A stretch of 64,000 bases of DNA from Gaiellasilicea sp963806955 (GTDB lineage Bacteria > Actinomycetota > Thermoleophilia > Gaiellales > Gaiellaceae). The stretch covers positions 806,001 to 870,000 of the forward strand of contig CAWDZG010000001.1 of assembly GCA_963806955.1 (NCBI GenBank), given 5' to 3'. The first letter of the stretch is position 1. Each line of letters starts with the position of its first letter. The notes beneath the pieces are model-generated. The model had not been told where the DNA came from and searched no databases. It was given only the letters and a program-made list of their open reading frames with translations. The position numbers and the translations under genes are program-made. Shown one piece after another: positions 15,632-24,175 of the stretch.

Positions 15632-15931
15632 ATGGACGCCTTGCAACTCGTCGCCGAGCCCCGCCGGCAGGAGATCCTCCGCCACGTCTGGCGGGACGAG
15701 CTGCCCGTCGGCGAGCTCGTCGAGCGGCTCGAGCTCAGCTACGCAGGTGTCTCCCAGCATCTCGCGCTCCTCCGCGATGCGGGCTTCGTCACGGTCCGGC
15801 GGGACGGGAAGCGCCGATTCTACCGCGCCGACCACGAGCGGCTCGGCCCGCTGAAGCAGTTCCTCGAGTCGTTCTGGGGCGACCGGCTCGACCGGCTCGC
15901 GACGCTCGCCGAGGAGGCGGAGCAGCCGTGA
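15632..15931 (+). CDS. ArsR-family winged-helix regulator
   Basis: 99 aa: PRRQEILRHVWRDELPVGEL, recognition helix region ELSYAGVSQHLALLRDAG, wing VTVRRDGKRRFYRAD. No metal-binding ELCVCDL motif is present, so it is of the SRPBCC-associated ArsR class rather than a metal sensor. Start 15632 is preferred because of the -10 box 7 bases upstream; ATG 15623 lies within the promoter. The stop overlaps the next gene (GTGA). Confidence 0.9.
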   Translation: MDALQLVAEPRRQEILRHVWRDELPVGELVERLELSYAGVSQHLALLRDAGFVTVRRDGKRRFYRADHERLGPLKQFLESFWGDRLDRLATLAEEAEQP

Positions 15932-16365
15932 GCGACCTCGTCGTCACCCGCGTGATCGCAGCCTCCCCTGCGACCGTCTTCTCGTTCTTCACCGACATCG
16001 AGCGCTGGACGTCCTGGCAGGGAGTCGACGGCGAGCTCGATCCCCGCCCGGGCGGCGAGTTCCGGATCCGGATGCCCGGCGGCCAGGTCGCGTCGGGCCG
16101 GTTCGTCGAGGTCGTCCCGGAGCAGCGGCTCGTCTTCACCTGGGGCTGGGAGGGCGACGCGCCGCCGCTCCCGCCGGGCTCGACGAGCGTGACGGTCGAG
16201 CTCGCGCCGCAGGCGAACGGGACGCTCGTTCGCCTCACGCACAGCGGCATCGTCGCTCCCCCGATGGTCGAGCACCACCGGCAGGGCTGGGAGCGCTACC
16301 TCGAGCGGCTCCAGGTGCGGGCCGAGGGCGGCGACCCGGGCCCCGACCGGGCCGACGGGGGCTAG
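15928..16365 (+). CDS. SRPBCC/AHSA1-family protein, ArsR partner
   Basis: 145 aa: VIAASPATVFSFFTDIERW, then FRIRMPGG and LVFTWGWEGD, the hallmarks of AHSA1-like proteins. It is translationally coupled to the ArsR gene, a widespread ArsR-SRPBCC pairing, with a second SRPBCC gene divergent. The last four bases overlap the end of the convergent disulfide reductase gene. Confidence 0.86.
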   Translation: MSDLVVTRVIAASPATVFSFFTDIERWTSWQGVDGELDPRPGGEFRIRMPGGQVASGRFVEVVPEQRLVFTWGWEGDAPPLPPGSTSVTVELAPQANGTLVRLTHSGIVAPPMVEHHRQGWERYLERLQVRAEGGDPGPDRADGG

Positions 16366-17775
16366 GCGGCGCCGACCGCCGTCGGCCTGCGCTCGCGCTG
16401 CTCGGCGTAGGAGTCGAGCAGGCGAAGCCAGAGCTCGCTCCGGGTGGGGAACGAGGGCACAGCGTGGGCGAGCTTGTCGACGGTCAGCTCGCCGACGACC
16501 GCGATCGTCGCGGCGTGCACCAGCTCGGCCACGTCCGGGCCGACGAAGGTCGCGCCGACGAGAACGTCGCGCTTGCCGTCGAAGACGAACCGCGTCGTCC
16601 CTGCGGTGCCGCGGCCGTAGAAGCTCGATCCGGCGATGCCGCCCGTCGGATGGTCGACCGCGACGGCGTCGATGCCGGCCTTCTCGCGCCGACTCGAGCG
16701 TGTGGCCGACTGCCGCGACCTGGGGATCGGTGAAGATCACCCGCGGCGACAGCGGCCCGTGGGCGGCCTCGCCGACGCGCTCGTCGCCGCCGAGGATGTT
16801 CGCGGCCGCGACAGCGGCCTGGTGCTTGCCCATGTGGGTGAGCAGGGCGCGGCCGTTGACGTCGCCGATCGCGTAGAGCCAGTCCTGGCCGCCGACCCGC
16901 ATGGTGTCGTCGACCTCGATCAGGCCGCCCGGCTCGAGCGCGACCGTCTCCAGCCCGAGGTCGTCCGTGTGCGGACGCCGGCCGACCGCGACGAGGAGCT
17001 CGGTGCCGGTGACGCTGTCCCCGTCGGCCAGCTCGAGCGTGACGGAGCCCTCGCCACGGCTGACCTTGACCGCTTCGGAGCCCGTGCGCACGTCGACTCC
17101 CGCCTCGCGCAGCGCGTCGGCGACCAGCTCGCTGGCGAACGCCTCCTCGCGCACGATCACGCGCTCGAACAGCTCGACGAGCGTGACCTGTGACCCGAGC
17201 GAGGCCCAGGCCTGCGCGAGCTCGACGCCCACGACGCCGCCGCCGAGGATCAGCAGCCGCTCGGGCACGGACTTCGCCGTCGTCGCTTCCCGGTTCGTCC
17301 AGGGGCTTGCCTCGCGGAGCCCGTCGATCGGTGGCAGCAGGGCGCCGCTGCCGACGGCCACGATCACCGCGTGGCGCGCCACGAGCACGAGCTCGTCGCC
17401 GACGCGCACGCGGCGCTCGCCGTCGAGCCGGCCGTAGCCACGGACGAGCTCGACGTTCCGGTCGTCGAGCCAGGGGAGCTGACTCGAGTCGTCGAGGTCG
17501 TGGATCACCTGGTCGCGCCGCGCCAGCACCGCGGCGACATCGAGCTCGCCCTGGGCTGCCTCGGCCGCCCCGGGGATGCGCCGCGCCTCTGCCAGCGCCT
17601 CGGCCGGGCGCAGCAGCGCCTTCGACGGCATGCAGGCCCAGTAGGAGCACTCGCCCCCGACCAGCTCGCTCTCGACGAGAGCGACTTCCAGGCCGGCTCG
17701 GCCGAGCTTTCCCGCGGCAACCTCGCCCGCCGGGCCTCCTCCGATGACGACGACGTCCACACTGCGCTCGTTCAC
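16362..17775 (-). pseudogene. FAD/NAD(P) disulfide oxidoreductase (MerA/Lpd-like), frameshifted
   Basis: About 471 codons, normal length. FAD site VVIGGGPAGEVAAGKL, redox motif GGECSYWACMPSK (two Cys, four apart), NAD site LILGGGVVGVELAQ, and second FAD site YAIGDVNG. The frame breaks near 16686 (after HTLESAR) and resumes with AGIDAVAVDHP to the end. At the C-terminus the dimer-interface HPTxSE is FPTRSE: the catalytic His is Phe, Glu is kept. So it is probably not a lipoamide dehydrogenase; substrate unknown. The GTG start at 17775 overlaps the degV stop. Confidence 0.85.
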
Positions 17776-18618
17776 GCCACTCTCCTTGCACTCGATTGTA
17801 GGTCGATCGAAAGGTCAGATGCGGCAACGCCCGGGATCGGTTCGCACGACCAGAAGGCGCCGAAGCTGAAGGGCCCGGTGTGAGCACCCACCGAGGGGCC
17901 GACGCGGTACCGGCTCACCTCGACCACGCCGGCGCGCCTGAGCCGTTCGGCGACCTCGTCGGCCACCTCCTCGGTGGCGCGGTGCGCGTGACCGACGGCG
18001 ACCGTCCCGGGTGGGCCGTCGGCGCAGGATCAGGCGAGTCATCCCGTCGACGCTGGAGACGCCGCTCTCGCACTCGCCGACCACCGTCGCCGCTCCCGCG
18101 TCGAAGGCCAGCAACGGCTCACCGCGCGTCACCGCGGAACGAACACGTTCCGGAGCTGCGACACGACCTGTTCGACGAGGGCCGGCACCTCGGTGGCCGG
18201 CAGCCCCGCTGCGACCGCGCGCGCCGCTGCGACGACGGCGAGCGCGACGCCGTAGCTCGACCGTCCCGGCGTCGAGGACGGTGACGGGAACAGGCGCGGT
18301 GCGCGCGGCGAGGCGGGCCGCGGCGACCGTGCCGGAGACACGCGCGTCGAGGTGGATCGAGACGACCTCCTCCGCGCCGGTGTCGGCGGCGGAGGCGTAG
18401 ACGGCCTCGAAGAGGCCTGGGCTCGGCAACGAGGTCGAGACGGCCATCCCCGCCGCGAGACGGTCGTAGAAGGCGTCGACGTCGAGATCCGTCTCGTCGA
18501 CGAACGCCTCGCCGTCGAACGCGATCCCGACCGGGACGACCGCGACGCCGAGCGCCTCTGCGTCCGCCGTGGCGAGCTGCGCGCTCGAGTCCGTGCAGAA
18601 CGCGACGGCTGCGCTCAC
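17772..18618 (-). pseudogene. DegV-family fatty-acid-binding protein, degraded
   Basis: DegV proteins bind fatty acids for FakA-type kinases. The N-terminal half is clear (AVAFCTDSSAQL, MAVSTSLPSPG, VSIHLDARVSGT) and the end is clear (YRVGPSVGAHTGP, FGAFW). Frames change near 18260, near 18150 and near 18020. Between NVFVP and GEPLLAFDAG about 30 residues that normally carry the LEYLxxGGRIG motif are absent. Frameshifts could be sequence errors, but the missing block suggests true decay or a collapsed assembly. It overlaps plsY upstream and the reductase downstream by four bases each. Confidence 0.75.
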
Positions 18619-19250
18619 GAGAGCTCCGGGCGGGCGTTCGGGCGCAGCGCGAGGAGGTGCAGCGACCGCATCGCGATCACGCCCACGGTCGCCGCGTTCG
18701 CGAGCGGCAGGAGCGCCGTCGGCCTCGGCCCGTAGAGGTTCGGCAGCTGCCGCTTCGACCAGAGCGCGCCGGCGAGCACCCAGGCCGTCGACGGCACGAG
18801 CGTCGCGACGAGCGCCGGCCGTCGCGAGCCCGCGAGCCGCCGCACGCCGAGGGCGATCGCGAGGTCGAAGGGCGCATACGCGGGGAACGTCGCGAGGCAC
18901 TGGCCGAAGCTCGTCGCGACGCCCTTGCCGCCGTCGAAGCGCGCGCTCGCCGGATAGCAGTGGCCGACGACGGCCGCGACGGCGGCGGCGTGCGCGCCAC
19001 GGTCGCCCGCCAGGCGCCGGCCCGCGACGCTGGCGAGGATCCCCTTGGCGACGTCGCCGGCGAGCACCGCCGCACCGGCCCGGCGACCGAGGACGCGGGC
19101 GGCGTTGAGCGTGCCGGGGTTGCCGCTGCCCCTGGTGCGGACCGCGGCAACGCTCCCGGTGCGCAGACGGCAGACGACGTCGGCGGACGAGAGCCCGCCG
19201 AGGAGGTAGCCGCACGCGGACGCGGCGAGCGTACGCCCGGCGGCGCCTAT
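18615..19250 (-). CDS. plsY: PlsY-like glycerol-3-phosphate acyltransferase, start unresolved
   Basis: Membrane acyl-phosphate:glycerol-3-phosphate acyltransferase for phospholipid synthesis. Motif 1 region TRGSGNPGTLNAARVLG (usual form GSGNxGATN), then DVAKG and the substrate motif ARFDGGKGVATSFG; several hydrophobic helices. No ATG, GTG or TTG lies near the expected N-terminus (about 19250); the nearest in-frame start is at 19379, deep inside the upstream gene. Either a rare start or another indel explains this. DegV follows with a GTGA overlap, a sensible lipid pairing. Confidence 0.75.
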   Translation of the reverse strand: MGAAGRTLAASACGYLLGGLSSADVVCRLRTGSVAAVRTRGSGNPGTLNAARVLGRRAGAAVLAGDVAKGILASVAGRRLAGDRGAHAAAVAAVVGHCYPASARFDGGKGVATSFGQCLATFPAYAPFDLAIALGVRRLAGSRRPALVATLVPSTAWVLAGALWSKRQLPNLYGPRPTALLPLANAATVGVIAMRSLHLLALRPNARPELS

Positions 19251-19837
19251 GACCGCGCCTCGATGGGCGCCTTGCCGCGGGCGTCCCGTCGTTCCTCGAG
19301 CTCCTCCACGGACCGCTTCATCCCGGTCAGCGTGTCGCGCACGGTCCGCTCCCAGATCCACGCCACCACAGCGCCCCACAGGCGGCCGAGCAGCCAGAAG
19401 TCCGTGCCGAGCGTGCCGGTGTACTCCAGCGTCGTCGCGTCGTCGTGCTCCAAGAGCCTGAACTCCTCGACGACGAAGGGCACCGGCCCGCGCAGGAGCC
19501 GGAACGAGATCGAGCCCGGCCGGTCGAAGCCGACCGCCTCGACCGTGACGGTGGTGAGGAAGGCGACGGGCGTCCGGTGCGCGGCGACGACGAGGTCGGC
19601 TCCGCGCTCGAGCACCTCCACCTTCTCCCGCTGCGCCTTCGGCGGGCTGGACGAGAGGTAGGGGGCTGCGAGGAAGTCGAAGACGCTCTCGCGGGGCGCG
19701 GCGACGGTGACGGAGAACGGCCCGAGTGGCCGCGTCCGCCTGCCCAGCCCGGTGTCCAGCGTCAGCGAGCCTTGGACGACGAGCACGTAGGCGCTCACGG
19801 CGAGCGCGATCAGGACGGCTGCGAGAAACAGGGTCAT
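19247..19837 (-). CDS. Membrane-anchored SRPBCC protein
   Basis: 196 aa. One N-terminal transmembrane helix (MTLFLAAVLIALAVSAYVLV), then a START-like domain (GPFSVTVAAPRESVFDFLAA, PGSISFRLLRGPVPFVVEEF, LEYTGTLGTDFW) and a charged C-terminal helix. The ATG at 19837 has GGAG 7 nt upstream. It leads the coupled run with plsY, degV and the disulfide reductase, hinting at a membrane-lipid role. Confidence 0.78.
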   Translation of the reverse strand: MTLFLAAVLIALAVSAYVLVVQGSLTLDTGLGRRTRPLGPFSVTVAAPRESVFDFLAAPYLSSSPPKAQREKVEVLERGADLVVAAHRTPVAFLTTVTVEAVGFDRPGSISFRLLRGPVPFVVEEFRLLEHDDATTLEYTGTLGTDFWLLGRLWGAVVAWIWERTVRDTLTGMKRSVEELEERRDARGKAPIEARS

Positions 19838-19916
19838 CTGGAGCTCCGATGCTGACAATCCCGCGATGGATTCGCCGTGACCTGAATCCCCATCACGCCC
19901 ATGCGCATCAGACGGG

Positions 19917-20984
19917 ATGATGCTGCGACTACTGGCCTTCGCCCTCTTCGCCCTCGTCGTCGCCGGCTGCGGCGGCGGCGAGCAGTCCGAGGCGGAGCGG
20001 CTGAAGCAGCTCGACGAGGAGCTCTCGACGATCGACGTCGGCCCCGGGCTCGGCGAGGCAGGCCCACCGCCGGCGCTCACGGCCGGCTGGGAGACCGACT
20101 TCGACAACAGCTCCGTCCCCTTCCGGGAGTTCCAGTCGGGCGGGCCCGGCAAGGACGGCATCCCGGCGATCGACGAGCCGAAGTTCGTCTCCGCCGCCGA
20201 GGCCGACTTCCTCGGGCCGAGGGAGCCGGTGGTCGCGGTCGAGGTCGACGGCGAGACCCGGGCCTACCCGATCCAGATCCTGATCTGGCACGAGATCGTG
20301 AACGACACGATCGGCGGCGTGCCCATCGCGGTCACCTTCTGCCCGCTCTGCAACACCGCGATCGCCTTCGACCGCAGGCTCGACGGCAGGACGCTCGACT
20401 TCGGCACCACCGGCAACCTGCGCAACTCGGACCTCGTCATGTACGACCGCCAGACCGAGTCGTGGTGGCAGCAGTTCGGCGGCGACGCGCTCGTGGGCGA
20501 GCTCACCGGCGCGAAGCTCGACCGGGTGCCGGCCCGGATCGTCGCGTGGGAGCAGTTCGAGCGCGAGTATCCGAAGGCGAGGGTGCTCTCCCGGGACACG
20601 GGCTTCAGCCGCTCGTACGGGCAGAACCCCTACGCCGGCTACGACGACGTCGACTCCTCGCCGTTCTTCCCGACGAAGAACTCCGACGACGAGCGGCTAC
20701 CGCCGAAGGAGCGCGTCGTCTTCGTCGAGCGTGGCGAGGAAGCGGTCGCGGTGCCCTTCTCGGCGCTGAGCGAGCGGAAGGAGATCACGTTCGAGATCGA
20801 CGGCACCGAGCTGGTCGCGCGCTGGCAGCCCGGCGCCGCGTCGTCGCTCGACGAGGTCGAGATCGCGAAGGGCCGCGAGGTCGGCTCGGCCGAGGTGCTC
20901 GAGAACGGCGAGCTCGTCCCGTTCGAGGAGCCGTTCTGGTTCGCCGTCGCGGCCTTCCGGCCCGACACGCGCATCGTGCGCTGA
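19917..20984 (+). CDS. DUF3179-domain lipoprotein
   Basis: 355 aa. Lipoprotein signal with lipobox LVVAGC (Cys18). The DUF3179 core is clear: EPVVAVEVDGETRAYPIQIL, WHEIVNDTIGGVPIAVTFCP, the LCNTA motif, DFGTTGNLRNSDLVMYDRQT and SWWQQFGGDA. The conserved Cys residues in FCPLCN may bind metal or heme, but no activity is established for this family. It ends 2 bases before the sigma gene stop (convergent). Confidence 0.9.
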   Translation: MMLRLLAFALFALVVAGCGGGEQSEAERLKQLDEELSTIDVGPGLGEAGPPPALTAGWETDFDNSSVPFREFQSGGPGKDGIPAIDEPKFVSAAEADFLGPREPVVAVEVDGETRAYPIQILIWHEIVNDTIGGVPIAVTFCPLCNTAIAFDRRLDGRTLDFGTTGNLRNSDLVMYDRQTESWWQQFGGDALVGELTGAKLDRVPARIVAWEQFEREYPKARVLSRDTGFSRSYGQNPYAGYDDVDSSPFFPTKNSDDERLPPKERVVFVERGEEAVAVPFSALSERKEITFEIDGTELVARWQPGAASSLDEVEIAKGREVGSAEVLENGELVPFEEPFWFAVAAFRPDTRIVR

Positions 20985-20986
20985 CG

Positions 20987-21549
20987 CTACTGCGTCTCCC
21001 ACGCCTCCGAGCTCGCTCGCGGATCCGCATGCGGGCGCGGTGGATGCGGCTCTTGGTCGCCGCGAGCGACAGCTCGAGGACGTCCGCGACCTCCTGGTTC
21101 GAGAGGCCGAGCACGTCGCGGAGGACGAGCGGAGCGCGGTAGTCGGGCTCGAGCTCCCGGATCCGGGCGGAGAGGAACGCCTCGAGCTCGCCCGACTCGG
21201 CCGCCCGCTCGGGCTGCACCTCGGGGTCCGAGGCGACGAGCAGCCGCTCGGGGGCCTCGTCGAACGGTGTCGTTGCCACCCGCTTCCGGCGGAGCCGGCC
21301 GAGAGCCTCGTTGACGGCGATCCGGTACAGCCAGGTGAAGACGGCCGCGTCGCCGCGGAAGCGGTCGAGGTTGCGCCAGGCCTGGACGAAGCTGTCCTGG
21401 GTCGCCTCCTCGATGTCGCGGTCGTCGTCGAGCAGCCGCACGAGCACGCCGCGCACGCGCCGCTCGTAGCGGTGCACGACCTCGGCGAAGGCATCGACGT
21501 CACCGGCGCGCGCCTGCGCGAGGAGCACCTGGTCGTCGGGAACGGCCAT
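20987..21549 (-). CDS. ECF sigma factor, frameshift near its C-terminus
   Basis: About 187 residues. Region 2 (DIEEATQDSFVQAWRNLDRF, FTWLYRIAVNEAL) and region 4 (YRAPLVLRDVLGLSNQEVAD, then SLAATKSRIHRAR) are intact. After ARMRIRE the frame shifts near 21015; the alternative frame gives a short natural end (EAWETQ, stop at 20987-20989), whereas the first frame runs on antisense through the DUF3179 gene. It is divergent from an operon with a zinc-finger anti-sigma factor, its likely partner. Confidence 0.85.
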
Positions 21550-21603
21550 CGTGAGGATCGTATGGTGCGCAGCCGAATCGATTGGGAAGGGAGACGCATC
21601 ACA

Positions 21604-21880
21604 GTGGACATGGAACTCATCCTCAGACCGTGGGTCGCGACCTGCACGGAGACGCAGGAGCACCTCTCGGAGGACGCTCGAGGGCGAGCTGCGCGGCCGC
21701 ACGGCGCGGCGCGTGCGGCGGCACCTTCGCATCTGCCCGCACTGCCGCGAGGCGCTCCGCTCCCTCCGCCGCGCCGTCGACGGCCTGCGCGCGCTCGGCC
21801 GCGCCGACACGTCCACGGATCCCGATCCCACCTCCGTGGCGGGCCCGGTCGTCGACCGGATCCGCCGCGGGGACCCGTAG
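21604..21880 (+). pseudogene. Zinc-finger anti-sigma factor, frameshifted
   Basis: About 91 residues. Cys in TCTETQEHLSE, then after a frame change near 21680 the segment TLEGELRGRT, the zinc motif HLRICPHC and a helical tail. This is the zf-HC2 anti-sigma pattern (H-x3-C-x2-C). GTG 21604 follows GGGAG by about 10 nt; ATG 21610 is possible. No membrane segment is visible, so it would be a soluble redox- or metal-sensing inhibitor of the divergent ECF sigma. Confidence 0.72.
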
Positions 21881-21888
21881 CCGAGACC

Positions 21889-22433
21889 GTGACCTCCGCG
21901 CGTCGCCAACGCCTCTGGATCGTCGCTGCCGCCACGGCGGTCGTCGCCGTGATCGCGGTCGGCGTTCTCCTCGGCCGCGACACCGGCCCGGCGGCCGCCA
22001 CGCCGTCCGCCGCCGCGTCCGGCGCGGTCGCGTTCAGCGGCACCGATGTCGCGACCGGCAAGCCGTTCGACCTCGCGCAGCTACGCCGGCAAGCCGGTCG
22101 TGATCAACATCTGGGCGTCGTGGTGCCCGGGCTGCAACGCCGAGGCGCACGCGCTCCGCGCGCTTCGCCGAAGGCGCACCCCGAGGCGGGCTTCGTCGGG
22201 GTCAACTTCCAGGACACCGAAAGCGCGGCGCGCGGCGTTCTACGACGAGTACGACTGGGCGTTCCCGAGCGTGTTCGACCCGCAGGGAGACGTCTCGTTC
22301 CCGCTCGGGCCTCCAGGGGACGCCGACGACGATCTTCCTCGACGCGCAGCATCGCGAGGTGGCCCGGATCGTCGGCGAGACCGACGAGGCCGGCTTCGCC
22401 GACGGGCTCGAGCAGGCGACCTCCGGCACGTGA
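21889..22433 (+). pseudogene. TlpA/ResA-like membrane thioredoxin, multiple frameshifts
   Basis: N-terminal transmembrane anchor (LWIVAAATAVVAVIAVGVLL), then a thioredoxin domain with active site WCPGC in INIWASWCPGCNAEAHALR, followed by GFVGVNFQDT, YDEYDWAFPSVFDPQGD and the terminal segment RIVGETDEAGFADGLEQA. At least four frame changes are needed, near 22080, 22165, 22225 and 22315. It probably reduces extracytoplasmic disulfides (for example apocytochrome c) using electrons from CcdA, whose GTG overlaps its stop (GTGA). Confidence 0.75.
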
Positions 22434-23143
22434 TCGAGTTCGGCCCGATCGCGTTCGCGACCGCGTTCGCGGCGGGCTTCCTCTCCTTCACGTCGCCGTG
22501 CGTGCTGCCGCTCGTCCCCGGCTACCTCTCGTACGTGTCGGGCGTCGGCGTGGGCGAGCTCGGTGCGAACCCGCGCCGCGTCACGGTGACGACGGCGTGG
22601 TTCGTCGCCGGGTTCACCGCGATGTTCGTCGCCTTCGGCGCCGGCGCCGCCTGGTTCGGGAGCAGCCTGATCGCCCACCGCCGCCCGCTCGAGATCGCCG
22701 CCGGGATCTTCGTGATCTTCGCCGGGCTCGTGTTCGCGGGCGTGCGGCTGCCGATCAACCTGCTGCGCGAGAAGAAGCTGCGCCTGCCGCGGATCGGCGG
22801 CCCGATCGCGCCCGCGCTCGCCGGCACGGCGTTCGCGATCGGCTGGACGCCGTGCGTCGGCCCGACCCTGGCCGCGATCCTCGCCCTCTCGGCGGGCGGT
22901 GCGAGCCCCGAGCAGGGCGCCGTGCTCCTCGCGGTCTACAGCCTCGGCCTCGGCCTGCCGTTCCTGCTCTTCGGCCTGCTGTTCACACGGGCGCTCACGC
23001 TCGTCGACGCGATGCGGCGGCACTGGCGCGTCGTCGGCGTCACCTCCGGCGCCATGCTCGTCGTCTTCGGCGTGCTGCTCGCGACGGGCGAGCTCGCGCA
23101 GATCACCGCGCGGCTCGCACGCTTCACCGGCATCGCGATCTGA
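22430..23143 (+). CDS. ccdA: CcdA/DsbD-type membrane thiol transporter
   Basis: 237 aa with six or seven transmembrane helices. FTSPCVLPLVPGYLSYVSG carries the first redox Cys and GWTPCVGPTLAAIL the second, the pair that passes reducing power from cytoplasmic thioredoxin across the membrane. It is coupled to the TlpA-like gene. The standard partner is cytochrome c maturation; a cytoplasmic thioredoxin reductase lies about 20 kb away at 43357. Confidence 0.92.
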   Translation: MIEFGPIAFATAFAAGFLSFTSPCVLPLVPGYLSYVSGVGVGELGANPRRVTVTTAWFVAGFTAMFVAFGAGAAWFGSSLIAHRRPLEIAAGIFVIFAGLVFAGVRLPINLLREKKLRLPRIGGPIAPALAGTAFAIGWTPCVGPTLAAILALSAGGASPEQGAVLLAVYSLGLGLPFLLFGLLFTRALTLVDAMRRHWRVVGVTSGAMLVVFGVLLATGELAQITARLARFTGIAI

Positions 23144-23146
23144 CGC

Positions 23147-24175
23147 TCAGCCGGCGAGCTCGGCAGAGACCAGCGCGGCGCCGGCGACGAGGGCCTGGAG
23201 CTTGCGAAACGCCCGCTCGCGCGGGAGGTACTTCATCCCGCAGTCGGGCGCTGCGACGAGCCGCTCGGGCGGGACGACCTCGAGCGCGCGGCGGAGCCGG
23301 CCGGCGACGCCCTCGGGCGTCTCCACCTCCTCGGAGCCCAGGTCGAGCACGCCGAGCAGGATCACCTTGCCCGAGACGGCGCGCAGTACCTCCGGATCGA
23401 GGCCCGGCTGCGCCGCCTCGAGGGAGAGGTGCGTCGCGCGGCACTCGTTCAGCTCCTGCAGGAAGGGGTAGCCCGCAGGCCGGTCGTGGACGATGTGCGC
23501 GTAGCCGAAGCACGTGTGCAGCACCGTGTCGCCCTCGATCCCCGCGAGCGCGCGGTCGATCGCCTCGACGGCGTACGCCCGGGCCTGCTCGGGCCGCGCC
23601 TGGAGGTACGGCTCGTCGATCTGGACGACGTCGGCACCCGCCGCCTTGAGGTCGCGCAGCTCCGAGTTGACCGCCTCGGCGTAGGCGAGCGCGAGGCTGC
23701 GCTCGTCGGCGTAGTGATCGTTCTGGGCCTGCTGCGCCATCGTGAAGGGGCCGGGCACGGTGATCTTGATCCGGCGGTCGGTGAGCGAGCGGAGGAACTC
23801 GACGTCGCGCACCTCGACCGGGCGCGTGCGCCGGATCGGCCCGACCACTCTCGGGACCGGGTTCTCGTGGCCGGTGCGGTCGAGCGCGACGCCTGGCTCG
23901 TCGAGGTCGACGCCGTCGAGCGCGGTCGCGAAGCGGTTCGAGTAGCTCTCGCGCCGCATCTCGCCGTCGGTGATCACATCGATGCCCGCGCGCTCCATGT
24001 CGGCGACGGCAAGCCGCGTCGCGTCGTCCTGCGCCTCTTCGAGCCACGGCTCGGCCACGCGCCAGAGCTCGCGCGCCCGCACGCGTGGCGGCAGCCGGTC
24101 GCCGAGCCGCGCGCGGTCGATCAACCAGTCCGGCTGCGGATAGCTGCCGACGACGGTCGTGGCGATCCGCGTCAT
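23147..24175 (-). CDS. MetE C-terminal-like methyl/alkyl transferase
   Basis: 342 aa, equal to the catalytic half of cobalamin-independent methionine synthase. TTVVGSYPQPDWL opens the barrel; zinc ligands appear in LHTCFGYAH (His, Cys) and PDCGMKYLPRERA (Cys), and VVQIDEPYLQARP is the family's active-site strand. No folate-binding N-terminal half is present. Proteins of this size include methionine synthases using other methyl donors and epoxyalkane:CoM transferases. The ATG at 24175 overlaps the CoA-ligase stop, and the operon context argues for a catabolic thiol-transfer role over methionine synthesis (inference). Confidence 0.85.
   Translation of the reverse strand: MTRIATTVVGSYPQPDWLIDRARLGDRLPPRVRARELWRVAEPWLEEAQDDATRLAVADMERAGIDVITDGEMRRESYSNRFATALDGVDLDEPGVALDRTGHENPVPRVVGPIRRTRPVEVRDVEFLRSLTDRRIKITVPGPFTMAQQAQNDHYADERSLALAYAEAVNSELRDLKAAGADVVQIDEPYLQARPEQARAYAVEAIDRALAGIEGDTVLHTCFGYAHIVHDRPAGYPFLQELNECRATHLSLEAAQPGLDPEVLRAVSGKVILLGVLDLGSEEVETPEGVAGRLRRALEVVPPERLVAAPDCGMKYLPRERAFRKLQALVAGAALVSAELAG

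Noticed and set aside
21040..23649. Programmed frameshifting in the TlpA-like gene
   Set aside because: At least four breaks in 550 bases without slippery heptamers, and similar breaks in unrelated neighbours, favour sequence error.
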